Positions 9,652-21,116 of a DNA stretch of 64,000 nucleotides are shown piece by piece. Under the pieces are notes generated by a model. It did no database searches, was not told the origin of the DNA, and saw only the letters and a list, made by a program, of their open reading frames with translations. The stretch spans positions 28,663,746 to 28,727,745 of the forward strand of contig OY979717.1 of the NCBI GenBank assembly GCA_963855995.1. Reading direction: 5' to 3'. The position numbers and the translations under genes were made by a program. The stretch comes from Muricea muricata (lineage: Eukaryota > Cnidaria > Anthozoa > Malacalcyonacea > Plexauridae). Each line of letters starts with the position of its first letter. Within the stretch, counting starts at the first letter, position 1.

Positions 9652-11185
9652 GTTCTCGAGATAATGCAGTACTTAATAAATCATGCCTCTTGTTGTTTTA
9701 ATCAAGTGTGGTACATCTGCAAAGAACCAAATGTTTCTCTGAGGTGCAAACAAATTGATAGTCTTGTAGCAAAGATCCACATTTTCATCTTCACCAGAGA
9801 TATGCTTGTGCAATCGAAAAAATTTTCGGTTTGCAGACATTCCATCACTTGTTGCAGCCACAATATGCAGTGAACAATTCAGTTCCAAAATGGCTACTGC
9901 TCGCCAAAAAATTGGAGCCAGCTGGTAGGACACCACTGTTTGTGTTAGAAACTACACAAGCATAAACTTGAGAGTTGTTTGCACTCCTCTAACCATGAAT
10001 GCCAGTACATGAGTTGCCACTTCTAGCTCATCAAATGTTGAAAAGTCCAAATCAGGATCACCAAGAGAGGTGAACCCAATCAGTTTTCTTGAGTGTTTGT
10101 CAAAGACAAGCTTTCCTTTTATCTTCATCTCATCAAACACCAAAACAACATATCTAGCAGGACCCTCATAATCCTTTGTGACTGATTTCAATAGTTCAAT
10201 GTTTTCCGATACAAACCCACACCTGGTTTAAAGTGATTACGATAGTCACGCAATGTTTTTTCATGTGGAAGGTAAAGGATCCCATCTGGATTCTTTTCAC
10301 TCTTTCTGAGCTCATTGTAGACAGATGAGGACTTTGCATGTATAGAGAGGCAAAACTCAATGAAGTGTGGATGCCACCTATGACCATGCTTATTGGTCCT
10401 CATTGCCTTTTGTTGTTGCTCAAAGACAAGCTTCATGTGTGGGGTTATTTGCAGGCTAGTTTGGTCAAGGATGGCAAGGAAAGAATTGCTGGCATCATCA
10501 TCAAGGGTCACACCATGAGAAATAATTTCGTTCTCCATTCTCTTCAGTCGATCTTCTAGCTACATACATTTTAATTGCGACTCTTTTAGTTGAACTCGCT
10601 CTTCTCGGATGGTTGCTTGTAACTTAGCAGAAGAACATGCGGTCAAGGTTGCTTTGGCTTTTGCAGGAAGGGCAGGCTTGGGTTGTGACTTCTTCTCTTC
10701 TAGTTTACAGCATGCCTTACATTTCTCAGTTCCCTGTTCAACTAACACCTCACACTTCATTGATCTTCTTGTTTGGCTGTAGTTCACCGGTGATGACTGT
10801 TGCTTCGTAGCAACTAATGGTGTGACATGCAAGAATGTCTCACTGGCTCTGGGCTCATTGTCAAGAACAGACACTCCACAACAAATATGAAGTGCACACA
10901 ACCGATTGTGAAAATCCTTGAATTTACTGAATAGGTGGGATTTGTTCTCAGGAAATAGCGCAGAACTAATCGGCACTGTAGCTCCATAGACAGCAACAGT
11001 TAACTCCAAAGATTCGTCGATTTGAAGGTGGTATTTTGGGATGAGGAACCCTGGTTCGCGCATTTCAACAATAATAACACTGTCTGTCACGTCAGTAGTC
11101 CAATCACGCAAATACGGATAATCGCACTTGAAATACTGTTTTAAATCATCAAAAGTTGAGATTTGAGACACGCCAGAAGACGTCT

Positions 11186-11591
11186 ATGGCTCGTCATGGC
11201 GAACAATGGTCCTTCTTTGTTGCAGCGTCGAAGCACCAGGCCACGCATCCAACTGTTTGACTGGCAAATTCAGCGTCGGAATTGCTCCTGTTTGTAACCT
11301 CTTTCTTACTTTTTTGTTACCATCCTTGTCCGTAAACGGAAAGGAATCGACATACTTTGCTTCAAAGTGATGTTCACAAAGAAAAATATTGTTTTTTGCA
11401 AACCGTTCTTTGAGTTCACTGGTCTCTTGTCGCGTTCGAAGAATGGCAGTTTTCCAAGCTTTGCGTGCCTCAGTTTTGACTCGCGATGTATGTTCGGAGT
11501 CCGATGACTTTACATTTGGAATTTTAAACAAACTCAAGCCTTCGTATCGCCGGCTATGAGGACAATTGTAGAAAGCGCAGTTTTCTGGCAT
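11186..11591 (-). CDS. THAP domain segment of the transposase
   Basis: This reading frame of 135 residues begins MPENCAFYNC. It shows the C2CH zinc-binding pattern of THAP domains: C5-x4-C10, then C72-x2-H75 (FLCEHHF), with a conserved tryptophan at 46 (KAWKTAIL) and the closing GAIPTLNLP at 102-110, equivalent to the AVPTIF box. THAP domains bind specific DNA and direct P-type transposases to their terminal repeats. The frame continues leftward through one TAG codon into the rest of the transposase. The domain itself is undamaged, so a truncated DNA-binding product is possible. Confidence 0.8.
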
Positions 11592-13481
11592 AACTCATTT
11601 ATTCACAAAGAGTTTGACGCGAATATTAAGTATAAATATGAATATGTATTGCTTTAATACGTCAAGAGAACAATACAGTATTCATGCATAACATGCATAC
11701 AATACTTCTTTGCGTCGGCTTAAGATCACGTGACGTCCCTAACAGGAAGTATCAACATATTAGCCCGCGCGTAGGGATTAGTTAAGGAGTTTCCTATCCT
11801 TCTCTTCAACTATCTATGGTGCAGCCAAAATGTGATTGAATCTCTTGTAAGTTCGTGATGAAATGAATATATGTCGTCCGTTAGTTCAATAGCAGTATGG
11901 TATGAATATTGCTGATTAAAAAATATAAACTATTTTCATTACGCTGACAAGTAGCTTTGTGTCCCGTTACTTACACAGATCAGTGGCAGTGCTACGCGCG
12001 CAAAGCTCGGCGGGATAGCGTCACTTCGAAGCGACGCCATATTTATATTTTCCACAATTAAAAGGTTTTATACAGCGAAGAAAAATACCATTTTAACCAA
12101 GACGGACGATGAAATAACTCCGTATACATCACGAAGGACGGCGTAAAACTCAGGTAAGCAAATTCTTGTGTTTTTTGTTTAGATAGAACAATTTAAATGT
12201 TTAATATTTACTGCCTTCCATGAGTCTATCGGGACACGTGTTCCATATTATAAATTTGAATTTCGCGCGATAGTATTTGGATTTAAAAGGAATTTATACG
12301 TTGAAATAGATAAATGCCTTTTACTTTCCTTAATGCGTGGAATTCGGCTCAATATTGTTGGGACATCAGTACTGTTAGAACCTTATCTTGTGTTCCTAAC
12401 CGTTAGAACCTTATAATTATTGTAATGTGACCATGACACAATGACTGAGTGCCAATCTAATGGGGAAGCCGGCGATAATATGTGCATTATTTCGTGAGTG
12501 TGTTGTAGCGTGTCATGGAAGTAAAGCCAAAATTTGTTAGCAACCTAGCTTAAGGTAATATTGTAGCAGGGAAATTAGTGTGTTGCTAATTTGCTATGAT
12601 GACTCAGCTTTAATGTGCTCAACCATTTCCTTCTGAGCAAAACACTAGAATACTATCTTTATATATCTTGTTATACAGAGTATTTTGTAGTTTTGATAGC
12701 CAAGGCTCTCCTCTTGATGAGCAAAATCCTCTGCTATAAAAGATACAGCAAAATATAATAACAATCAAAACTATTTATACTGTTTATTACATTCATTTAG
12801 AAATCAATGGTATTTCCAGCATTCTGATTGGTCAAAAATAGTGTGATTAATCCCCAAATCGCATCATTTTGGGTGCGATTAAAGAATTGCTCATTAATCG
12901 CATCTTTTTTGGTCCCAATTGCATATGGCTGCTGAGTCTAGCCAACAAAACAAATCAAACTGCATGCATTCAATTTACCAAATAAATTTTAAAAACATCT
13001 GATCACGGTGACAAAAGAGCAAAATATACAAATTTCATATCACCTATACTATTTTATCAGGCAGTCAAAGGCTAGTACATAAGCACTGAAAAACAGATAA
13101 AACACTAGCTAAGTTGCTAAAAAAATCAAACGATTCTACACATCACAGAAATAAAACCTCTGTGAATAACATTGAATTACTAGTACAAGCTCGAAATGCA
13201 ATATGGTAGCGACAAGTAAGTCCAGATAAATTTAATATGTTTTAGCTCAAAAATCTGTTGTTGAATCCTGTTAAATCACGAATAAAGCTGATAGAATGTT
13301 CAAACTAACGTTGCTATTCCTTTGGCCAAGATTTTATGCACAAACAAGTTCATTATCTTCTCCATTTGTTAAATACCTGTACAAATATGTCCTTCGATTT
13401 TGTTCGCTTGTTGCTATGCTACCGCGCCGAAGAAGAACCGGAAGGAAGGCGGGAGGTCTCTTGTTTTAGATTTCAAAATGA
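11592..13481. other. Intergenic; possible promoter and first exon near 12.0-12.15 kb
   Basis: No protein-coding match. About 11985-12045 is the most CpG-rich stretch nearby (ACGCGCGCAAAGCTCGGCGG). At 12150-12158, CTCAG|GTAAGC is a strong splice donor for a rightward transcript, preceded by no long open frame, as expected of a non-coding first exon. No downstream coding exon that it could join was recognised. Weak hairpin material (CTGATTGGTCAA) lies near 12830. Confidence 0.3.
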
Positions 13482-13635
13482 ATGTAATAAAGTGGAAATT
13501 GCACTTCGTGTCGTGCAATTTTTGTCTGAAATCAAACTTGTGATTACAAATCGCACTCCCGCTTCGCGGTCGTGCGATTTTGTAATCACGCGTTTGATTT
13601 CAGACCAAATTGCCCTCCACTCATTGCAATTACCA
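13482..13635. mobile_element. Inverted-repeat MITE
   Basis: TGTCTGAAATCAAACTTGTG and ATTACAAATCGCAC in the left arm pair with GTGCGATTTTGTAAT and CACGCGTTTGATTTCAGACC in the right. The loop is the short CTCCCGCTTCGCGGTC. The outer arms (GTGGAAATTGCA / TCATTGCAATTACC) pair less well. Non-coding; boundaries approximate. Confidence 0.65.
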
Positions 13636-14341
13636 TTATTAATTATCCTATTAGCATTGCTGCTGATATTACTGATATTATCAAATAGGAGAACAATGTT
13701 CATGAGTATTATAAGTAAGACTTGCATAACAAGAAAAGAGATATAAGTAATATATTTACCCAAGGAGCTGCAACCTCCAAGAAGTGATATTAAAGTGCTC
13801 ACTAAGTTTAAAAGTAACAAAATACTAATTGGCCTATTGTCAACATCTTATTACTGAATAGTCCTTAATGCAATCCATGTTTTACACCACACTACTTGAA
13901 TTCGGGTCATTCCAATAAAGATTTGCATGCCCTCTGGTAAAATTGGCCGCCCTTTAGGGAGGAAAGGAATAACATTGACTCATGGTAATGATGAAAGATA
14001 GTGGAACATGTAATTCACCATTAATTAGTCTCACTGCACTTTTAGAAGTACCAGTTGTGCATCTTGTGTGTGACAATATAAACCTTTATGCCATACTGTA
14101 TTTTTTCTACACTCGGTCTCGTATACTGGATTTGTTATAGGGCCAATTTGTCTGACACCAGACTATTCTACTAATCAATAAAAGTGCTACTTTTTAAACT
14201 TTTAACCAAGCAGTCTGTGAATGTTAACTTTGTTATTTTATTCTATTTAATATCAAATAATTGTACTAGGAAAAGTGCTGACACACTAGAACATTTTGCA
14301 TTGAAAAATTTATGATTGCCTCATGTATTATTGCATTAAAA

Positions 14342-14668
14342 GGTCATTCCAGAAAAGATCTATACCCCTCAGAGGAAATTTCTGCCATTCAAGGAGGGGG
14401 GATGTCTTAAGATGCCCAAAGGGAAGGGGAGGCATGTATAAGTTTGCCCATGCAAGGGGTTACACTTTGTAAAAAGCCATTGTATTTATCAAGCAAAATG
14501 TTTGTAAATTTAAACCAAGAATAAATTGAATCATAGATGTCTAAGGGGAGGTGGGGGATTTATGTCCAAGATGTCCTGGAAGAGGGAAGGTTGAATACCT
14601 GTGTGATATCCGAAGAGGCTGGGGGTATTTTTAATTTCCTCTGTGCAGGATTTTTTCTGGAATGATCC
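14342..14668. mobile_element. Inverted-repeat MITE with GGTCATTCC ends
   Basis: GGTCATTCCAGAAAAGATC at the left is mirrored by a right end reading TTTTTTCTGGAATGATCC, and CAGAGGAAATT pairs with AATTTCCTCTG. The interior is purine-rich and non-coding. A GGTCATTCCAATAAAGAT motif at about 13917 may be a solo end of the same family. Confidence 0.65.
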
Positions 14669-15311
14669 AATGCCCAAGATATATCCTGTCATGTATGGTA
14701 GATAGCCATTTGATTATCTTAACTTACGACTTTACTTATCTTATTGCAGCCTTACAAAATTTTGATTACATACAACTGCCTGGAAACACCATTGGTTGAA
14801 AGAAGTCAAAGCTAATGATGCAAGGCTTGGACAATTGGATGCAATATATTTTGATTTATGAAAGATACTCAGCCTTGGAAAATATGGCGCTCATGTAAGC
14901 AGTTTCACAGTATTCGAACAGCTACTTGGAATGTATGAGACAATACAACATTTCAAAATCTACAATAATTAGCAATAACCTAATAATATTGTTATAATTA
15001 CCTATTCATAGTCAACTGATAAACCTAAAGCCATTGAACAGTATGATATACATGCATGTGAGACAACCAGTTTTATCGAAAAAACTAATATGTTGATCAA
15101 ATTGTCTATAAATTAATTGGTTTAAAACAGCCCAAAAACAAACATTTTATGTGTTGGATGATTATGTTTAGAACTATATTTTATAGTTTTGTAGAATAGC
15201 ATAAAGTGACTTAATTAAGTGTATATAAAAACTCAATTCTTTCTTTTTTTAATAAATGTTTTAACTTCACAATATTTCATCTGATTTTATAAGTATTGAA
15301 ATTAAAGCAAT
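14669..15311. other. No gene seen
   Basis: AT-rich sequence with no recognisable exon, repeat copy or RNA gene. The strand-neutral poly-T and poly-A runs here do not mark a retroposon end that I can define. Confidence 0.35.
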
Positions 15312-15596
15312 TTTTACTCCACATACTAGTGTAAGAGTAATTTCTGGAGTCAATATTACTCCACTTATGAGTGTAAAACTCAATCTCCCAAGGGGAGTAC
15401 ATTTTTAATAAGAGTAATAATGACTCCTATCAGTAGTAAAATTCACTCTACTTTTGGAGTAAAAATTACTCTGAAAAGAGAGTTTAAATACCGGAGTAAA
15501 AAGTACTCTTAAATTAGAATAGACTGGGACCTTTTTTTTTTACTCCACTTTTGGAGTCAAATCTACTCCTTGAAAATAACAGTGTAAGCTTTACTA
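15312..15596. repeat. Degenerate palindromic satellite of ACTCC/GGAGT units
   Basis: At least eight ACTCC or ACTCT pentamers and seven GGAGT or AGAGT counterparts alternate at spacings of roughly 15-25 bases, e.g. TACTCCACTTTTGGAGT and GGAGTAAAAATTACTC. Each neighbouring pair can form a small hairpin, so the tract can fold as a chain of short stems. It is non-coding and is not explained by one simple MITE. Confidence 0.6.
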
Positions 15597-17362
15597 CAAA
15601 CTCAAACAAAAAGAAAACTAAGAGTTATAACCGTGTCATTTTTCAAAAATTATTCTTTGCTACAGTGTACTTCTTCTCATCAACATCCATGTATCTTTGC
15701 ATTCGTTGAGGTAGTAATTTGCTGCAACTTGCAATATAGTTGTTTATAAATTTGCCAAACTGCTGTTCGTAGTTAATGTCCCCAATTCAGACATGATTGG
15801 ATGTTTGGAGAAAAATGCGCTGAGATCAAATTTTGTTGCAACTTAAAACAAACTTGGGAACCGCGCTTTGAAAAGTAAGCTGAAGTCGACTGCAATCTTT
15901 TCATAAGTTTATTGTCGCCTTTGCTCAATCCAACCAATTCCTAGGGGATCACTATGCAAATAATTTGTAGCCTGTGTAGCCAAAGAATAGAAATTAACTA
16001 AAAGGACTATTCTAAATAAATCACTAGTCTCGCTTTACGCATATTAGCGCGCTCGTTCCAGTGCCCTAAACAAATGATTGTTATTTTCCGTCCACCACAC
16101 GGACGTTGCATCATTTTCACAACTTTCAATTTAACGAAATTTTAAACAAAAAAAACGAAAACGAAAAAGTCGCATGTGGTTGCTAAGGTTAGAATTACAA
16201 TTAGGATTAGAGAGAATTTAGAATATGTTTCAAAGGATCTTTCTTATAAAAAGTAGCATTACGTTCATTTGAATGATTGAAACAAGTAGCGAACTGCACT
16301 ACACTTGTTAAGCTTGATATGAAAAGATGACAGGTTTCGACAGGAGTGAATCTTCTCGTTAATTTCTATTCTGCGGCCTAGCCTTTAGCTTTTCCTGTTG
16401 CCCTCCCCCTTCTCCCTTGCTGGCTCGAATATCAGGGTTGCCAACCTCTTCCCCAGGGTCGTCTTTGTGGGCCCGGTGAGGAAATAGATGACCCTGGTGA
16501 AGGCTGTCCTAATCTCCTTGTTCATTGGCTAACATATTCAACCAGTCAGGGTTTGTGACAATAAATGTGACTGGTTTAACGAAATGACAGCATAATATTA
16601 CTTCCTGTTTTCTGCACATTTATTAGGTTGGGGTTTTTATTTACAGCTTGTGGTTTGTTTGATTTGTTTTAATGTTGAGTATCCAATAAACATTGCTAGC
16701 CAAATTTGTAAATAAACCTGGGTGGTGGGCTGGCTATCAATTCCAGTCATGCCTCGACATTCTATAACTAAATCACAAAATATTTTAATATATAATATAT
16801 TTATATAGCATTTAAAATACCTTGTAAAGTGTTGTATTTCTGCTGTGGTTCAGACTCTCTTGTCCCGTCCTTTAATTTTATATACGGCTGTCAAAGGCCT
16901 GAGTGGCCTCACTCGCCTGACGGCATACTAGCATTTACAAACATGGTAAACATCTACTTTCTGTAACTCTCTCTAGATATATCGGATATTCTAAAATATT
17001 CCATTTGCATTATTAAAAAATATTCTTTTAACATTCTTAAAAAACATATTTTTTTGTGTGAGCGTAAATTTCTGTATACATTGTGAAAATTTGCACGCCA
17101 ATGCTCTGTGCCAGTGGTAACTTGAGTCAGCGCCACATTATTCACTGACGGCGCATGCTCGAAAATCTCCAAGAATCTTGAGATCAAGAGATTTTTACAG
17201 CCTTTACCAGCGTCATCTATTTCTTCAACGCGCTGATTCCTCATCTGCACACATCTGAATCCTGAACGCTGATTGGTTAAGAACCGTGTTACATAACTCA
17301 ATGTAAACACGGAAAATTTCCCGCCACTTGTGAACACGGAAATTTTTCGTATCGTTCGGGCT
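15597..17362. other. No gene seen
   Basis: No convincing exon. The stretch is AT-rich apart from a GC-richer patch at about 16380-16540 containing CCCAGGGTCGTC and GATGACCCTGG, a weak inverted pair that may belong to an old element. Nothing else can be supported. Confidence 0.35.
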
Positions 17363-17575
17363 TTTGACATTGCTATATTATAAAACAAATATAAAACATT
17401 TTTTCCGTATTGATATGCAGTTATCAACACTCGTGGAAGTCGGGAAAATTCGAAATTGTATGAAAACACTCCGCCCTTCGGGGGTCGTGCTTCCATACAA
17501 TTTCTCGTTTTCCCAATTCCACTCCTGTTCATATAATTAACTTTATATCAACACGGAAAATGTTTTATATTTGTT
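17363..17575. mobile_element. Inverted-repeat MITE, family B copy 2
   Basis: This is the relative of the element at 7001-7192: TTGACATTGCTATATTATAA, TAAAACATTTTTTCCG and ACTCGTGGAA recur in the same order, and the right end TATATCAACACGGAAAATG matches. The hairpin centre differs (CCGCCCTTCGGGGGTCG here), showing that loops diverge faster than arms. Confidence 0.65.
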
Positions 17576-18286
17576 AAATGTAACATATGTTATTATACCT
17601 GAAGCCCGTCACATGGTATGTGGAAAAATGTGTACAGCAAATGATTGAATTGCATGGTTTATCGAACAATTACATCATATGAATCGTCGATACGAAATCG
17701 GTACAACAATTTCTATATTACAATTTCAATTAATTTCTATATTGATATATGACTACACGGCAAACAGCAAATAATTAATAAATGTACAAGCTTACCGAAT
17801 GTCGACGTCCATAGCAATGTCACAAAAGCGAATCCAAATTCGCGATTAAATGCCCCACAAATCATGCATGCAGCCTTCGACAGTTCTTTTTCATACAACG
17901 CAAACCACATGCATGCACTAACACGGTTGGTACTACGAAAAAAAAAGTTTTGTTAAAAGTCTTGCCTAATAAGCAAGAAAACAAAACAATGTTACTCAGG
18001 ATTTTAAAGACAAAAGAGAAAGAATTTTCCTTTGAATTTGCTTTTGTTTCACCATAGCTCATTCTTGCATGCATACATAGCAACATGCTCATTTACTGCA
18101 TAAAATTTATTTAAACATGCAGTTGCTACCCCAGAGTACATTAGACGCTATTTTGAATTCCAGGGATCTAAAATCTATTGTAGTAGAAAACAAACTAAGT
18201 GAATATTTTATTGGATTTTTTGAAAAAGCCTGTTCATTAATTAATGTTTATAGGTTTAAAGCTTGGGGCGACCACCACATACTAAC

Positions 18287-18423
18287 CAGGGTTGCCAGAT
18301 CACTGCATTTTTGAGGCCAAATCGTATTAGTGTAGTCAAGTAAACAAAGAAAACAAGTACAAAGAAAAACAAAGAGCATTGTTGAAGATTTGGCCTCAAA
18401 AATGCAGTGATCTGGCAACCCTG
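18287..18423. mobile_element. hAT-type MITE with 37-bp perfect TIRs and 8-bp duplication
   Basis: CAGGGTTGCCAGATCACTGC at the left is mirrored exactly by GCAGTGATCTGGCAACCCTG at the right, the identity running 37 bp inward. The flanks carry an exact 8-bp duplication ATACTAAC (18279-18286 and 18424-18431). Perfect arms and duplication indicate a fairly recent insertion. The 63-base centre is non-coding. Confidence 0.9.
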
Positions 18424-18435
18424 ATACTAACAGAC

Positions 18436-18797
18436 TACAGGGTGTCCCAAAAAAACCCAAAAACTAATGAAAATGATCTATTGTTAGAATTTCAATGCCA
18501 TGCACTAAATTGAGCCCACGAGTGGATAAGTATTGACATAACCGTCATAATTAATAATAATACTCAGTGTTAACCATTCTGCCAGACAAAAAACTAAACC
18601 TACAAGTGCATATTAAAAATGCAATCAAATTTTATGCGTGGGTTATTTGATTAAGAGAAAACAATTTACAAATGTAAATGTGCAAAACAAACGTACTTTT
18701 ACAAAGATATTTTAATTTTTTAACAAGTGCTAGGGTATTCAAATGTTAACAATAGATCATTTTCAATAGTTTTTTGGGTTTTTTGGGACACCCTGTA
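18436..18797. mobile_element. Mariner-type MITE, family C copy 1
   Basis: The element 18438-18795 begins CAGGGTGTCCCAAAAAAACC and ends TTTTTTGGGACACCCTG, flanked by TA on both sides, the Tc1/mariner target. The 358-bp interior encodes nothing recognisable. The copy at 29617-29876 is in opposite orientation and shorter. Six bases separate this element from the right target duplication of the hAT MITE at 18287. Confidence 0.85.
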
Positions 18798-20085
18798 TGT
18801 CAGTGGTTTGTTATTAATAACAATACTACAATAAAAAACTATAGAAATTGGTTTTGTAAAGAACGAATCCCAACAATGATGACTTTTGTTTCAAAAGTCC
18901 AATCACAAAGCCTGATGATTTTAGGTTGCTATTTACCCTAAAGCCTGGCTCACTCACAAGCACAAAATATTGAATACAATATTGTAAGAGCTTTAAATCA
19001 ACATTATGATAACCAAGACGTTCACGAAAACACTACGACTATGAGTCAACACTACTTTATTCAAAGCTCTATGTTCGGCGACTTGCATTTTATTTATAAC
19101 AAATGTGAAATAAGGGATGTGAAATAAGTGACGAGGGACGGACTGTCAGAAAGGAAAGCGTGCATGAGTATTCAATTACGATGTAATAAAACATGGGCGG
19201 ACTAGTCGCTAGATCAATTTCGATGTTGTAAAATTGGTATTTCAACCCCTGAATACTGTATCGTTGTTGAAAATTGCGATTCGTTGTCACGGTTCTTTAC
19301 AGTGGGTGTCAGAAAAATAGCAATAGAATCAATATTGATTGAAAGGCTTGATGAAACAGGAAGTTGGCAACGGTGGCTAACCGCCTCGTAAATATCAGCT
19401 GCATTCGTGTGAGTACGACAGAGAAATAAAGTCTGTCATGATGCATGAACCCCAAGATGAAATGAAATGCATTTGCATAAACTCGATCTGTATGGCAAAT
19501 TTTGGAGAAAGTTACATTTAAAATGCAGCTATTTTTTTCTTAGAGCATGCAGCATGGTTTCTGTCAGTAGTTTATTGCTGAGAATGGTGCACATGTCAAA
19601 AGAGCATGTCAAAAGAGGAGTAAACGTTGATTTTCGTTTTGCCGCAATCACATGTTGTTGCCTGCTGAGTTTTAATAAAGTTAAGAAATGGAGGAAATCA
19701 TGGCTTAATTCAAATTTCTGTAATGCGTTCATGAATGTTTTTCAAATAGACATCAAGCAATGCTAGTCAACATAAGTACATACTATATTATTCGACTTCG
19801 GAAACTCGTGATAAAAAATGCTTCATTTAAATCTTCGTCAAAAATTTGAGAAAAATGTGCTATTACGTCGGACTTTATGCACTTCATTTGGCCTGAGGGT
19901 AAATGTCAACTACGTGTAGAATGTTTTTTGTCGGCACTCTCCGAATATACCACATATAATATATGCATATACTTCAATTTCTATTCGAACTCGTGGATTA
20001 TATTATACGCACTCCGTCGCATGCAGTATCACATAAGTTTGCTTACTTGAAATTCTCCACCATACTCCATCACATTCGTGAAGTG
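18798..20085. other. No gene seen
   Basis: No convincing exon or repeat. A 99-residue open frame around 19467-19766 has no recognisable motif, is cysteine-rich in a random-looking way, and is opposed by another open frame on the minus strand, so it was not accepted. Confidence 0.35.
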
Positions 20086-20313
20086 CACGCGTAAAAAATA
20101 CGAGTTGTTGAAGGTTTTTTAAAACAGGATTGAACAATGTTGTGGGGCCCACATTGTTCAATGTTGTAAACAATACTGGACAAGTTGTTGAGCCTGAATC
20201 CAGCCCGCAATTGGGTATAACACTGCTGAACGATATCGTTGTCAACATTAAACAATATGAGCAGCAAAACACTATTAAATCCTGTTTTCGACAACTCGTG
20301 ATTTTTTGCCGTG
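20086..20313. mobile_element. Inverted-repeat MITE with a central palindrome
   Basis: CACGCGTAAAAAATACGAG and AAAACAGGAT at the left pair with CTCGTGATTTTTTGCCGTG and ATCCTGTTTT at the right. In the left half GAACAATGTTGTGGGGCCCA with CATTGTTC forms a second, nested palindrome. Non-coding; no clear target duplication. Confidence 0.65.
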
Positions 20314-21116
20314 TAAAGGGCACTCCAGCTAAAGATTTCTTACGTCAATGTACAGGGGAGACAGTTAAAGCAAAATTCCTTGAACAATTCGAATCGATAT
20401 GCCTTCTAGCACACTATTTTCTAGCACTTTGTTTATGAAAACACCGACTCATAACGTGCAAAATCGTTCAATGTATACAGAGCGTAATATGCGATAGATT
20501 TGGGCGATTTGGTTGCGAGGGATATTTACATTATTTATCAAAGTGACTTAAATAAACATAAAAGTTCTAGACAAATATTTGTCGACAATTTACTGTGGCA
20601 GAAGATTTAGAATAGCTCCAATCATTACTAGGTGTACATCATAAATATCTATAACGAGCATTGATTCAAGAATGCCCCCAAGTATTTTTCTCGAGATTAA
20701 GCGGCTATACACGTGTACTTAGACTGATGTTTTATGCTCCTTGTTTTCAACACTGGCATGCGGCAACGTAATGATCCGAGAACGCTTGGTTAACTAAACG
20801 ATATTACTTATGTGTATCTGTTCAAATGCGAGAAAATTTTTCGTGCCGAGTGTTGCATGCACGCAAGCAAAGAATGCACTGGAATTAATTTATAATCATT
20901 TACAATTCGTCTCTCATAATTACCGACATGCAAAGCTGGACTATTTCGAATGCTCATATATTTCGAGTGCTGTTCGATTTATTTCAATTGAATTAGAAAG
21001 TGATATAATCCATATTGTTTATACGCAACGTACTAAAAGTAAAACTAAAAATGCTAATTTTCATTGCTATGTAGCAAGAAGTATACAAGTACAAATGTAT
21101 TTTGTTCAAGATTTTC
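20314..21116. other. Intergenic, including the likely 3' UTR of the tropomyosin-like gene
   Basis: No exon is recognised. On the minus strand AATAAA occurs at 20978-20983, about 135 bases downstream of the tropomyosin-like stop codon, and is a plausible polyadenylation signal for that gene. Confidence 0.4.

Larger units (their letters stand above)
8469..9686 (-). other. Intron of the THAP transposase, apparently GC-AG
   Basis: The protein match stops at LIKTTR on one side and resumes with SGSGGTRFLLKNGKN on the other. The only clean join uses AAGAG|GCATGA as donor and TTCTTAAG as acceptor on the minus strand, giving a contiguous frame (codon split G|AT). Either this is a rare GC-AG intron or a GT donor that mutated T to C. 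The 1.2-kb intron holds three separate small elements (8521-8793, 9117-9276, 9452-9639). Confidence 0.55.
7662..11591 (-). pseudogene. THAP / P-element-type transposase gene, decayed
   Basis: Reading leftward from 11591, the blocks give a transposase in family order: THAP DNA-binding domain (11591 to about 11250), linker and coiled-coil region (11171-10535), the P-type N-terminal block with HPHFIEFCLSIHAKSSSVY (10538-10188), the catalytic start VLVFDEMKIKGKLVFD (10191-9952), SDGMSANRKFF and ADVPHLIKTTR (9936-9688), then after an intron LLWEHISRCYF and HIHLTSYAKMRVNLA (8467-8020) and the C-terminal YVLTERFMQD...FGYND (about 8020-7690). It is the domesticated-THAP9/P-element type. Breaks: in-frame TAG codons at 11184, 10558 and 9952, a frameshift near 10205 and another near 8010. 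It is therefore probably inactive. No terminal repeats of the parent transposon were located. Confidence 0.8.
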
